Origin: CAXYVC01 sp964292295
GTDB taxonomy: Bacteria; Acidobacteriota; Holophagae; Holophagales; Holophagaceae
Length of the DNA stretch: 42,594 nt
Direction of reading: 5' to 3'
Assembly: GCA_964292295.1 (NCBI GenBank)
Contig: CAXYVC010000013.1
Coordinates: 1 to 42,594, forward strand
The translations under genes were made by a program, and so were the position numbers. Below are positions 33,372 through 42,583 of this stretch, piece by piece (position 1 is the first letter of the stretch; the number at the start of each line of letters is the position of its first letter). The notes under the pieces are model-generated. The model saw only the letters and a program-made list of their open reading frames with translations. It was not told the origin of the DNA and searched no databases.

Positions 33372-33448
33372 CGGGCCTCCAGGCCTCCAGTCTACCGGTG
33401 CGGGGAAGGGGCCCGGGTACACTGGGCTTTTCGAAGGGTTGAGGTCCC

Positions 33449-34093
33449 ATGCTGCATCCCCATGTCCCCGAAGGCCTGAAGCACTTCGGGAAACACCTCT
33501 TCGCCACCTTCCTGGGCCTGCTGATGGCGTTGGGGCTCGAACAGTGGCGGGAACACCATGTGGAGGCCCGTCGGGCGGAGGAGAGCCTGGCCTGCGTGGA
33601 GGCCGAGCTTCGTGCGGATCTGGCCCGCGTCGAACAGCAGCTCACCCGCTGCGAGATGAGCATCCGCACGGCCGATGTGCTGGATGCCTACTTTGACCGG
33701 GCCCTGGAGGCCCGGCGCCGGGGCCGGCCCCTTCCCGCCCTGCCCAAGCTGGAGGATCTGGGGGTTGCCCCCACCTTTGCCACGGATGCCTGGGAGACCT
33801 TGAAGAGCCTGGGGGCCCTGCGCCACATCGCCCCGGACCGCATCCGCCGCCTTTCGCGGGCCTATGTGCTCTTCTCCACCCTGCGCCAGAACTTCGATAC
33901 GAACCCGGTTCTGCGCCAGATTCCAGCCACCCTCTTCCTGCTTCTGGAGAAGCCGGAGTGCATCCGGGAGCTCGACGCGGTCCGGCTGGCCCAGACCCAG
34001 GAGGGCATCCGCCTGCTGCGGTATCTGTTCCGGTGGACTGAACGCGAAATGCAGTTCCTGCGGGAGGCCTGCCGCGAGGCTCTGAAACCCTGA
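33449..34093 (+). CDS. Hypothetical membrane-anchored helical protein
   Basis: A 214-residue protein that I do not recognise as a named family. A short hydrophobic helix (about 15-30, HLFATFLGLLMALGLEQW) is followed directly by REHHVEARRAEESLACVEAELRADLARVEQQL, a charged helical stretch, then a mainly helical domain. The combination of helix, QW and a glutamate-rich segment with repeating E-L spacing recalls the DUF6090-type architecture, but this is only an impression. GAGG lies four bases before the ATG, and TACACT at 33418-33423 is a plausible -10. It lies 16 bases upstream of rsmE and may be co-transcribed. Confidence 0.75.
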   Translation: MLHPHVPEGLKHFGKHLFATFLGLLMALGLEQWREHHVEARRAEESLACVEAELRADLARVEQQLTRCEMSIRTADVLDAYFDRALEARRRGRPLPALPKLEDLGVAPTFATDAWETLKSLGALRHIAPDRIRRLSRAYVLFSTLRQNFDTNPVLRQIPATLFLLLEKPECIRELDAVRLAQTQEGIRLLRYLFRWTEREMQFLREACREALKP

Positions 34094-34109
34094 CCCGGAG
34101 CTTCCGCCC

Positions 34110-34829
34110 ATGAGCCTGCCCCGCTTCATCCTGTCCTGGCCGGGCGTCCCCGCGGAGGGCGCCCTGGTGTCCCTGGAGGCCGAGCAGGCCCGCCACCTGG
34201 GCGTGCTGCGCCTCCAGTCGGGGGATCCGCTCGAGCTGGTGCTGCCCGGCGGCGCCTGGCGGGCCGACCTGGCGGAACTGCGGAAGGACCGTGGCGCGGC
34301 GCGCCTGGTGGCGCCCCTGGACGAGGACCGGGAGGCGCCCGTGCCCCTGCACGTGTACCTGCCGCTCACGGCCCAGCTCAGCCTGGTGGACGAGCTGCTG
34401 CCGCCCCTCGTGGAGCTGGGCGCCACGCGGCTGCAGCCCGTGGCCTACGCTCGCAGCCAGGCCGATCGCCGCAAGACGGAGGCCCGCATGGAGCGCTGGG
34501 CGCGCCTCGTGCAGGCCGCCGCGGAGCAGAGCCACCGCAGCCGCCTGCCGGAGCTGGCGCCGCCGCTGCCCTTCGAGGGGCTGCTGGACGTCGCCTGCCC
34601 CCAGAAGTGGGTGGCCTACGAGCTGCCCACGGGGGAGGCCAACCCTGCGCTGCGCCGGGAGCCCCTGGCCCTGACCAGCGGCCCCGAGGGCGGCATCACC
34701 GAGGGCGAGTTCGCGGCCCTTGCCGGGGCCGGCTGGCGGCCCGTGAGCCTGGGGCGCAGCATCCTGCGGGCCGTCACCGCCCCCGTGGCCCTGCTCGGGG
34801 CCGCCCAGTTCCAGCTTTCGGCACCGTGA
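34110..34829 (+). CDS. rsmE: 16S rRNA (uracil-1498 N3)-methyltransferase
   Basis: A 239-residue SPOUT-class enzyme that methylates U1498 of 16S rRNA. The N-terminal PUA-like part shows the expected ARHLGVLRLQSGDPLELV. The C-terminal knot shows LVDELLPPLVELGATRLQPV, the catalytic-region glutamate in AAEQSHRSRLPEL, ALTSGPEGGITEGEF, and LGRSILRAVTAPVALLGA that binds SAM. The stop overlaps the GTG start of the helicase gene (GTGA), so the two are translationally coupled. Confidence 0.95.
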   Translation: MSLPRFILSWPGVPAEGALVSLEAEQARHLGVLRLQSGDPLELVLPGGAWRADLAELRKDRGAARLVAPLDEDREAPVPLHVYLPLTAQLSLVDELLPPLVELGATRLQPVAYARSQADRRKTEARMERWARLVQAAAEQSHRSRLPELAPPLPFEGLLDVACPQKWVAYELPTGEANPALRREPLALTSGPEGGITEGEFAALAGAGWRPVSLGRSILRAVTAPVALLGAAQFQLSAP

Positions 34830-37483
34830 ACGCCCAGGAGGCCCTGCAGGCCCTGGAGCGCCTGCCCCTGCCCGAGACCCCCGTCGGAGCCCCGGACGCG
34901 GGCGACCCCGGGGCCGACCGCTTCGCCTGGCGCTTCGTACTCCAGGGCCGGGGCCTGCAGGTGGACGTTCTGGCCTGCGGTGAGGGGGCCGGCGGATGGT
35001 GGGCGGAGGAGCGGCTTCCCTTGAGGGCCCTGCCCGAGCGGGGCTCCGCCGCCTGGGCGGGCCTCGGCCGCCGGGAGCGCACGGCCCTGGAGGCCTTCCG
35101 CCGCTGGAGCCGCGATCCCGCGGGGTTTCCGCTTCCCCTTCTGGCGGCCCTGGAGGGCCACGGCCGGGTGATGGCCGCCGCCACGCCCCGGGATCCCGGC
35201 CAGCCCGTGGTCCTGCTGCGGGAGCTCTGTGCCCTGGAACTGCGGGAGGACGGCGAGGGCTGGCGCCTGGCCCTGACCCGCAGGCCCGGGGAAGCCCCAG
35301 GGGTGCTGCGCCTGGAAGGCGACCGGCTGGCCTTCACGCCCTTCGGGCCCCTGCACCGGGCCCTGGACCGCCTGCTGGGGGAAGGGCTGCACCTCAAGGC
35401 TGAAGCCGCCCCCCGCCTGGCGCGCCTTCTGGGGCGCCTGCTGCCCCATCTGCCCGTGCTGGCCGATCGGGCACCCGATCCCGCGCCCCCGGCGGGAGGG
35501 CCCTCCCCCGGGCTGCTGCTCTGGGCCCGGGGCGGCGGGGAACGCCTGGAGGCCCGCCTGCGGGTGCGGGTGGCGCCCCGCCTGCCCCTGTTCCTCCCCG
35601 GCGAAGGCCCGGCCTGGATCGCGGCGGGCCCCCCTGGCGCGCGTCGCCTGTGGCACCGGGACCTGCTCCTGGAGCGCGCCCGGGCCGAGCAGGTGCGGAA
35701 GGCCCTGCCCGCCTGCGCCCGGCCCCTGGAGGGGGCCCTGGCGTGGCGCATGGAAGGCCGCGAGGCCGTGCTCGGCTTCCTGGCCGCCCTGCGGGATCTG
35801 GGGCCTCGGGTCGCGGTGGACGGCGTGCCGGGGCTCGCGCCCCGCGTGCCCGAGCGCCTGGAGCCGGGGCATCTGGCGCTGGAGTTGCGGGAGGCCCAGG
35901 GCCGGCTGGTCCTGGGAGGCAGCCTGAAGGGCCATTCCCTCGGTGTCTGCCTGGAGGGCCTGCGGCGCAGCTCTCGCTTCCTGGACCTGGGCGGCCATGG
36001 CCTCCTGGATCTCTCCGGCCTGCTGGGCCTGCATCTGAAGGGCCTGGCCGCCTGGGGAGACCCGGAGCGGGGATCGGGTGCCTGGAGCGTTCCGCCCCAG
36101 GCCGCGCCCCTGCTGGGGGCCCTGGGCCTCGCCGCTGCGCCGCCTCCCCCCGAGGCGCCCCCGGCGGGCTTCCGGGGCACCCTGCGGCCCTACCAGCTGG
36201 AGGGTTTCCGCTGGATGGCCCGCCTGTTGGACCAGGGACTCGGTGCCTGCCTGGCGGACGACATGGGCCTGGGCAAGACCGTGCAGGCCGCCGCCCTGCT
36301 GGCCCACCGGGCGGAGCGCGGGCCCGCCCTGGTGATCGCCCCCACCAGCATGGGGCCCACCTGGCGCGCCGAACTGGCGCGCTTCGCGCCGTCCTTGAAC
36401 GTGGTCTGCCTGTGGGAAGGGGGGCGGGCCGAATCCCTTGGCCGCGCCGCTCCGGGGCACGTGCTCCTGGCCAGCTACGGCCTGCTGCTGGGGGAGGCGG
36501 AGGCCCTGCAGGCCCTCTCCTGGGGCACCGTGGTGCTGGACGAGGCCCACGCCATCAAGAACCCCGAGACCCGCCGCGCCCAGGTGAGCCGGGGCCTGCG
36601 GGCCGCGGGCCGCCTCGCCCTCACCGGCACGCCCGTGGAGAACCGCCCCGAGGAGCTGGCCTCCCTGATGGCCTGGCTGCTGCCCGGCGCCGAGGGCCGC
36701 TTTGCCGCGGCGTCGCCCGGTGAACTGGCCCTCCTGGCCGCGCCCTTCCTGCTGCGCCGCCGCAAGGCGGAGGTGCTGAAGGAACTGCCTCCGAAGACGG
36801 AGCTCACCGTGCGGGTGCCCCTGGAAGAGGCGGAAGCGGCCTTCCAGGCCGGCCTGCTGGCCCGCTGCCGGGAGGAGGCCCTGGCGGGTGGCACCCTGCA
36901 CCTGCTCGCGGCCCTCATGAAGCTGCGCCGCGCCGCGGCCCACCCCGTCCTGGCAGACCCGGCCTATCAGGGCCCCGCCGCCAAGCTGGACCTTCTGTTG
37001 GAGCGCCTGGGCACCCTGCGGGAGGAAGGCCACCGCAGCCTGGTCTTCAGCCAGTTCACCGATCTGCTGGACCTGGTGCAGGCGCGCCTGGAGGCTGAAG
37101 GCTTCCGCTTCCGGCGCCTGGACGGCAGCCTGGGTCCCAAGGCCCGCCAGACGGAAGTGGAGGCCTTCCAGAAGGGCGAGGCAGAGGTCTTCCTGCTCAG
37201 CCTCCGGGCCGGGGGCACCGGGCTCACCCTCACCGCGGCGGACGACGTCTTCCACCTGGACCCCTGGTGGAACCCCGCCGTGGAGGACCAGGCCAGCGAC
37301 CGCGCCCACCGCCTGGGCCGCACCCGGCCCGTGACCGTGCATCGCCTGGTGGCCGAAGGCACCGTGGAGGAGCGGGTGCTGGCCCTGCACGGCGCCAAGC
37401 GTGCCCTGGTGGAGCAGCTGCTGGAGGGTCGCGACCAGGCCGCCGCCCTGGACCGCGCCACCCTGGAGGCCCTGCTGGGGTGA
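34826..37483 (+). CDS. SNF2-family DEAD/DEAH-box helicase
   Basis: An 885-residue ATPase. Residues 1 to about 440 match no domain that I can name. The SNF2 core follows: LRPYQLEGFRWMARLLDQGLGACLADDMGLGKT (motif I, Lys near 484), APTSMGPTWRAEL (Ia), DEAH (near 572), LTGTPVENR (III), then the helicase C lobe with SLVFSQFTDLLDLV (IV), FLLSLRAGGTGLTLTAADDVFHLDPWWNPAVEDQASDRAHRLGRTRPV (V-VI) and a short tail. The family uses ATP to move along double-stranded DNA or to remodel protein-DNA complexes. No SWIM zinc finger is seen. The GTG start at 34826 overlaps the rsmE stop. Confidence 0.92.
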   Translation: MNAQEALQALERLPLPETPVGAPDAGDPGADRFAWRFVLQGRGLQVDVLACGEGAGGWWAEERLPLRALPERGSAAWAGLGRRERTALEAFRRWSRDPAGFPLPLLAALEGHGRVMAAATPRDPGQPVVLLRELCALELREDGEGWRLALTRRPGEAPGVLRLEGDRLAFTPFGPLHRALDRLLGEGLHLKAEAAPRLARLLGRLLPHLPVLADRAPDPAPPAGGPSPGLLLWARGGGERLEARLRVRVAPRLPLFLPGEGPAWIAAGPPGARRLWHRDLLLERARAEQVRKALPACARPLEGALAWRMEGREAVLGFLAALRDLGPRVAVDGVPGLAPRVPERLEPGHLALELREAQGRLVLGGSLKGHSLGVCLEGLRRSSRFLDLGGHGLLDLSGLLGLHLKGLAAWGDPERGSGAWSVPPQAAPLLGALGLAAAPPPPEAPPAGFRGTLRPYQLEGFRWMARLLDQGLGACLADDMGLGKTVQAAALLAHRAERGPALVIAPTSMGPTWRAELARFAPSLNVVCLWEGGRAESLGRAAPGHVLLASYGLLLGEAEALQALSWGTVVLDEAHAIKNPETRRAQVSRGLRAAGRLALTGTPVENRPEELASLMAWLLPGAEGRFAAASPGELALLAAPFLLRRRKAEVLKELPPKTELTVRVPLEEAEAAFQAGLLARCREEALAGGTLHLLAALMKLRRAAAHPVLADPAYQGPAAKLDLLLERLGTLREEGHRSLVFSQFTDLLDLVQARLEAEGFRFRRLDGSLGPKARQTEVEAFQKGEAEVFLLSLRAGGTGLTLTAADDVFHLDPWWNPAVEDQASDRAHRLGRTRPVTVHRLVAEGTVEERVLALHGAKRALVEQLLEGRDQAAALDRATLEALLG

Positions 37484-37495
37484 GGCCCGGCACGA

Positions 37496-37534
37496 CGAAG
37501 CCCCTCCCGCGGCAGGCCGGCGGAAGGGGCTTCG
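37496..37534. terminator. Bidirectional terminator between the helicase and acyl-CoA dehydrogenase genes
   Basis: Arms of 15 bases (37496-37510 and 37520-37534), with one mismatch, flank a nine-base loop. The hairpin sits between the convergent genes that end at 37483 and 37548 and probably ends both transcripts. Confidence 0.7.
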
Positions 37535-37547
37535 GGGGCGGAGCTGG

Positions 37548-38684
<1,137 letters not shown>

Positions 38685-38749
38685 GGGGCCTCCTGTCGTA
38701 GTGGGTGACGTGTGTCCTGGGGATTCCCGGGGAAAGGCTTCAGGCGAGG

Positions 38750-39604
38750 TCAGGCGAGGCCGTCTTCCTCCCCCGCGGCCTCGGGAGCGCGCGTGGGGTG
38801 GGGCGGGGCGACGCCGCGCCATCCCAGCAGCCAGGCCAGGTTCAGGGCGAGGCCGAGGGTGACGTAGACCGCGAAGAATCCCAGGAAGAAGGTGCGCTGG
38901 AAGACCAGCATCAGGGCCAGGAGGAAGAGGAAGGCGAGGGTTGTCCAGAACCGCACGCTGGGTTTCCTGGACACCTTCTTGAAACTGGGGAAGCGCAGGG
39001 TGGAGACCATCATGAGCCCCACCAGGACGAGCTCCGCGGCAAAGGCGTAGGCCTGCCACGGGCGCTCAGGGACATCCGGGAAGGCGAGGATGACGGAGGC
39101 GATGCAGGCCGCGCCGGCGGGGATGGGCAGGCCGACGAAGAAGCGGCTGTCCACGGTGCCCACCTGCACGTTGAAGCGGGCCAGCCGGAGGGCGCCGCAG
39201 GCCACGAAGAGGAAGGAGGCCGCCCAACCCACGGCGCGGAGGTTGTGGTCCCCCATGCCCAGCTGGAAGAAACCGTAGCGGTAGGCCAGGATTGCGGGCG
39301 CCATGCCGAAGCTCAGCACGTCGGCGAGGCTGTCGAGCTGCACGCCGAACTCGGTGGCGGTGTTCGTCGCGCGCGCCACGCGGCCGTCCAGGCCGTCGAA
39401 GACCCCCGCCAGCACGAGCAGGCCCGCCGCCCAGGTGAAGTACCACCGGGGGGACCCTCCTGCGGCGTTCAGGCTCATGACGACGCTGCTGAAGCCGCAC
39501 AGCACGCTGATGAGCGTGATGGCGGAGGGCAGGGCGAACTTGGACCGCTGCATGGCGCGGCGGCGGCGGTCCCGGCGTTCATCAAGGCTCAGGCGCTTTC
39601 GCAT
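38750..39604 (-). CDS. pssA: CDP-diacylglycerol-serine O-phosphatidyltransferase
   Basis: A 284-residue membrane enzyme of the CDP-alcohol phosphotransferase family that makes phosphatidylserine. The active-site signature is FDGLDGRVARATNTATEFGVQLDSLADVLSFG, matching D-G-x2-D-G-x2-A-R-x8-G-x3-D-x3-D. It has about six to eight hydrophobic helices (for example LPSAITLISVLCGFSSVVMSL and LAFLFLLALMLVF). The SFGMAPAILAYR extension after the motif favours the serine enzyme. I take the ATG at 39604; ATG at 39553 (MQRSKFALP) is an alternative that would remove an Arg-rich N-terminus. The start is divergent from mnmG. Confidence 0.88.
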   Translation of the reverse strand: MRKRLSLDERRDRRRRAMQRSKFALPSAITLISVLCGFSSVVMSLNAAGGSPRWYFTWAAGLLVLAGVFDGLDGRVARATNTATEFGVQLDSLADVLSFGMAPAILAYRYGFFQLGMGDHNLRAVGWAASFLFVACGALRLARFNVQVGTVDSRFFVGLPIPAGAACIASVILAFPDVPERPWQAYAFAAELVLVGLMMVSTLRFPSFKKVSRKPSVRFWTTLAFLFLLALMLVFQRTFFLGFFAVYVTLGLALNLAWLLGWRGVAPPHPTRAPEAAGEEDGLA

Positions 39605-39610
39605 GGCCGG

Positions 39611-39616
39611 ATTGTC
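39611..39616 (-). promoter_or_regulatory. Candidate -10 element of pssA, leaderless
   Basis: On the minus strand GACAAT ends six bases before the pssA ATG at 39604. No ribosome binding site lies between them, so an almost leaderless transcript is likely if this element is used. Confidence 0.35.
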
Positions 39617-39629
39617 CCACGCTTCGGGG

Positions 39630-39635
39630 TACGAT
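39630..39635 (+). promoter_or_regulatory. Candidate -10 element of mnmG
   Basis: TACGAT at this position would give a leader of about 40 bases before mnmG, which carries a good ribosome binding site. The -35 is not evident. It lies within 15 bases of the divergent pssA element. Confidence 0.33.
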
Positions 39636-39680
39636 GGGGACCCGGTCCTCGCACCGGCAGGATCGATGGGAGGGATCCGG

Positions 39681-41591
39681 ATGGCGGATCGGCACCTGGT
39701 GGTAGTGGGCGCGGGGCACGCGGGCATCGAGGCGGCCCAGATCGCGGCCCGCATGGGAGTGCGCGTGACCCTCGTGACGCTCAACCTCGACCAGGCCGGC
39801 CAGATGAGCTGCAACCCCAGCATCGGAGGGGTGGGCAAGGGGCACATGGTGCGGGAGCTGGACGTGCTGGGGGGCGCCATGGGCCGCCTGGCGGACGCGG
39901 CGGGCATCCACTTCCGGATTCTCAACGCCAGCCGGGGCCTGGCGGTACGTGGCCCCAGGGCCCAGGCGGACCGTGCCCGCTACCGCGCGGCGGCCCTGCG
40001 CCTTCTGGAACGCACGCCGGGGCTGCGCCTGCGCCAGGGGATGGCCTCCGCCCTGCGCTGGGAGGGCGCCCGGCTCGCGGGGGTGGAACTCCTGGACGGA
40101 AGCCTCCTCCCCTGCGATGCGGTGGTGCTCACGGCCGGAACCTTCCTGAACGGACGCGTGCTTCTGGGGGACCGCAGCGAGGAGTCCGGGCGCGCCGGGG
40201 AGCCCGCCTCGACCCATCTTGGCCTGCAGCTGCGCGCCCTGGGCCTGCGCTGGCGGCGCATGAAGACGGGGACGAGCCCGCGGATCGCCGGGGCCAGCAT
40301 CGACTACGCGAGCCTTCAGCTCCAGCCGGGCGATGCCTGTCCCCGCCCCTTCAGTTTTTTCACCGAGCGCATCCTGCTGCCCCAGGTGCCCTGCCACCTG
40401 ACGCACACCACGGCGGAGACGGAGCGGGCGGTGCGCGAGAACCTGGCGCGCAGCGCCATGTACGGGGGGCACGTGGAGGGCGTCGGCCCCCGCTACTGCC
40501 CGAGCATCGAGGACAAGTTCGTGAAGTTCCCGCACCGGGACTCCCACCAGATCTTCGTGGAGCCCGATGGACTGGACACGGACGAGGTCTACCTCGCGGG
40601 GCTCTCCACCTCCATGCCCCCGGACGTGCAGGAGCGGATGGTGCGCAGCCTTCCGGGCTTCGCGCGCGCCGAGGTCCTGCGTCCGGGCTACGCCATCGAG
40701 TACGACGCCTTCGATCCCCTCCAGCTGGGGCAGGACCTGGGCATCCGGGAGCTGCCGGGGCTCTGGACCGCGGGCCAGGTGAATGGCACCACAGGCTACG
40801 AGGAGGCGGCGGGCCAGGGCCTCCTGGCGGGCATCAACGCCGCGCGCTGGCTGAAGGGGGAGGGGCCGGTGGTGCTGCGCCGCGACCAGGCCTACCTGGG
40901 CGTGATGGTGGACGACCTCGTCACCAAGGGGACGGACGAACCCTACCGCATGCTGACGGCGCGGGCGGAGCACCGTCTGGGGCTGGCCTGCGACCTGGCG
41001 GACGAGCGCCTGCTGGAACTTTCGCGGGAGCTCGGCACCCTGACGGAGGCCGAGCTGGCCTCCGTCGAAGTCCGGCTCGCCCGCCGTCAGGCGCTGCGCC
41101 GTGCCTGCGAGGGGGCCTGGGTGACGCCGCGCTCCCCCTGGGGGCCCCTGGCGGAGCGCGCAGGACTCGCGTTGGCCTCGGGCATGAACCTGCCCGACTT
41201 CCTGAAGCGTCAGCAGGTGGACGATGCCCTCGCCGACGAGGCCCTGGGCCTCCTGGAGGTCTGGGGCGGGCAGGAACCCTTCTGGGATCCCGGCCTGGAG
41301 CGGGATCTGCTGCTCTTCGAAGTGCGCTATGCCGGGTACCGGGAGCGGGAAGCCCGCCTTCTTGAGGGCCAGCGGGCCTGGGACCATGTGCGCATCCCGG
41401 CGGATGTGCGCATCGAGCACCTCCAGGGCATCAGCACGGAGGTGAAGGAGAAGCTGCTTCGCCACCGTCCGGAGACGCTGGGGCAGGCCTCGCGCATCCC
41501 GGGCATCACACCCGCGGCGGTGACCCTGCTGCACTTGATGCTGGAGCGCCGCAGGGGGGCTATGCCAGCAGGCTCCGGAGGTAGGCCCTGA
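39681..41591 (+). CDS. mnmG: tRNA uridine-5-carboxymethylaminomethyl modification enzyme, large subunit
   Basis: A 636-residue FAD-binding protein. With MnmE it modifies the wobble uridine of several tRNAs. Features: HLVVVGAGHAGIEAAQIAARMG (FAD dinucleotide fold), SCNPSIGGVGKGHMVRELDVLGGAMG, AVVLTAGTFLNGRV, LRWRRMKTGTSPRIAG, YCPSIEDKFVKFPHRDSHQIFVEPDG, GYAIEYDAFDP, TTGYEEAAGQGLLAGINAAR and the C-terminal helical MnmE-binding part (GISTEVKEKL, AVTLLHLMLERRR). I chose the ATG at 39681, with GGAGG about eight bases upstream; an ATG at 39666 overlaps the signal. MnmE is not in this window. The end overlaps galU tail to tail by 32 bases. Confidence 0.96.
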   Translation: MADRHLVVVGAGHAGIEAAQIAARMGVRVTLVTLNLDQAGQMSCNPSIGGVGKGHMVRELDVLGGAMGRLADAAGIHFRILNASRGLAVRGPRAQADRARYRAAALRLLERTPGLRLRQGMASALRWEGARLAGVELLDGSLLPCDAVVLTAGTFLNGRVLLGDRSEESGRAGEPASTHLGLQLRALGLRWRRMKTGTSPRIAGASIDYASLQLQPGDACPRPFSFFTERILLPQVPCHLTHTTAETERAVRENLARSAMYGGHVEGVGPRYCPSIEDKFVKFPHRDSHQIFVEPDGLDTDEVYLAGLSTSMPPDVQERMVRSLPGFARAEVLRPGYAIEYDAFDPLQLGQDLGIRELPGLWTAGQVNGTTGYEEAAGQGLLAGINAARWLKGEGPVVLRRDQAYLGVMVDDLVTKGTDEPYRMLTARAEHRLGLACDLADERLLELSRELGTLTEAELASVEVRLARRQALRRACEGAWVTPRSPWGPLAERAGLALASGMNLPDFLKRQQVDDALADEALGLLEVWGGQEPFWDPGLERDLLLFEVRYAGYREREARLLEGQRAWDHVRIPADVRIEHLQGISTEVKEKLLRHRPETLGQASRIPGITPAAVTLLHLMLERRRGAMPAGSGGRP

Positions 41592-42438
41592 GGTCTTCGG
41601 CCAGGTCCTCCCGCTTCAGGGCGAACTCCACGTTGGCCTTCAGGTAGTCCAGCTTGTTGCCGGTGTCGAAGCGCCGGGCGGGGATGGGCATGGCCACGAG
41701 CTTGCCCTCCCGGGCGAGGATGGCCAGGGCGTCCGTGAGCTGGTACTCGCCGCCAACGCCGGGTTCCAGGGCCTGAAGGTGCTCGAAGACCTCGGGTGTC
41801 AGCACGTAGCGCCCCACCACGGCCCAGGTGCTGGGGGCCTCCCCGGGCTGGGGCTTCTCGACGATGCGCGCGACGTCCCACCAGGGGCCATGGACGGAGG
41901 GCTCGCTGACGATGCCGTACCGGGACACGTGGGCGAGGGGCACCCGCTGGACGCCCACGACGCTCTTACCGGTGGCCTCGAAGGCCTGAACCAGAGCGCT
42001 CAGGGATGGTTCGGGGTCCTCGTCGAAGACGTCATCTCCCAGTAAAAGGGCGAAAGGATCGCGCCCCACGGCGTGCTGGGCACAGAGCACGGCGTGGCCG
42101 AGACCCAGGGGCTCCCCCTGGCGGACGTAGGCGAACTGGGCGAGCTGGGCGATCCCGCGTACCAGGGCGAGGTCTTCCGTTTTGCCGCGCTCCCGAAGGG
42201 TGTGTTCCAGCTCGTAGGCCACATCGAAGTGGTTCTCGATCGCCTGCTTGCCGCGCCCGGTGACGAGCACGATGCCCGTGATGCCCGCGTGGATGGCCTC
42301 CTCCACGACGTACTGGATGACCGGCTTGTCCACCAAGGGGAGCATTTCCTTGGGCTGGGCCTTGGTGGCGGGCAGGAAGCGTGTGCCGAGACCGGCAACG
42401 GGGATGACGGCTTTGCGGATGGAAGTCATGCCGACCAT
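41560..42438 (-). CDS. galU: UTP-glucose-1-phosphate uridylyltransferase
   Basis: A 292-residue nucleotidyltransferase that makes UDP-glucose for envelope polysaccharides. Motifs: RKAVIPVAGLGTRFLPATKAQPKEMLPLVDKPVIQYVVEEAI at the N-terminus, LVTGRGKQAIENHFD, LGLGHAVLCAQHAVG, LLLGDDVFDE, IVEKPQPGEAPSTWAVVGRYVL and GGEYQLTDAL, then FDTGNKLDYLKANVEFAL. There are two candidate starts, ATG at 42438 and ATG at 42429; neither has a clear ribosome binding site, and the promoter position favours 42438. The last 32 bases overlap mnmG on the other strand. Confidence 0.95.
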   Translation of the reverse strand: MVGMTSIRKAVIPVAGLGTRFLPATKAQPKEMLPLVDKPVIQYVVEEAIHAGITGIVLVTGRGKQAIENHFDVAYELEHTLRERGKTEDLALVRGIAQLAQFAYVRQGEPLGLGHAVLCAQHAVGRDPFALLLGDDVFDEDPEPSLSALVQAFEATGKSVVGVQRVPLAHVSRYGIVSEPSVHGPWWDVARIVEKPQPGEAPSTWAVVGRYVLTPEVFEHLQALEPGVGGEYQLTDALAILAREGKLVAMPIPARRFDTGNKLDYLKANVEFALKREDLAEDLRAYLRSLLA

Positions 42439-42448
42439 TCTTGCGCAG

Positions 42449-42478
42449 AGAATCGTGCCGGATGGACTTGGTGTTCAA
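42449..42478 (-). promoter_or_regulatory. Candidate promoter of galU
   Basis: On the minus strand TTGAAC (42478-42473) and GATTCT (42454-42449) are 18 bases apart. Transcription would start about four bases before the galU ATG at 42438. The -35 is part of a tandem nine-base repeat. Confidence 0.4.
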
Positions 42479-42488
42479 AGTGTTCAAA
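42471..42488. repeat. Tandem nine-base repeat
   Basis: GTGTTCAAA is present twice without a gap (42471-42479 and 42480-42488). It overlaps the candidate galU -35 and could be a regulator site or a simple local duplication. Confidence 0.6.
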
Positions 42489-42500
42489 TGCTGGGCTTTA

Positions 42501-42519
42501 TGGCTCGACATCCGAGCCA
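42501..42519. promoter_or_regulatory. Inverted repeat between divergent promoters
   Basis: TGGCTCG and CGAGCCA, seven bases each, flank a five-base spacer. It lies between the galU promoter and the outward promoter at the window edge, so it could serve as an operator for either. Confidence 0.35.
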
Positions 42520-42555
42520 AATGAAGCCGGGACGCCCCTCTTCCAAAAAAACTTC

Positions 42556-42583
42556 TTGCAGAGTGGTGTGGTTAGGGTAATCT
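42556..42583 (+). promoter_or_regulatory. Strong sigma-70-like promoter reading out of the window
   Basis: TTGCAG (42556-42561) and TAATCT (42578-42583) are 16 bases apart. It is preceded by an A-rich stretch (AAAAAAA near 42545) that could act as an upstream element. It is the best sigma-70-like promoter in the window. The gene it serves starts beyond base 42594; a stable RNA or tRNA would fit but is not visible. Confidence 0.6.

Noticed and set aside
33372..33448. Possible bidirectional promoter for terC and the unknown gene
   Set aside because: A TACACT -10 is plausible for the plus strand and is noted there, but no -35 and no minus-strand element can be defended.
42471..42490. GTTCAAAT resembling the T-loop of a tRNA
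   Set aside because: No acceptor stem, anticodon arm or CCA context can be folded around it; it is part of a tandem nine-base repeat.
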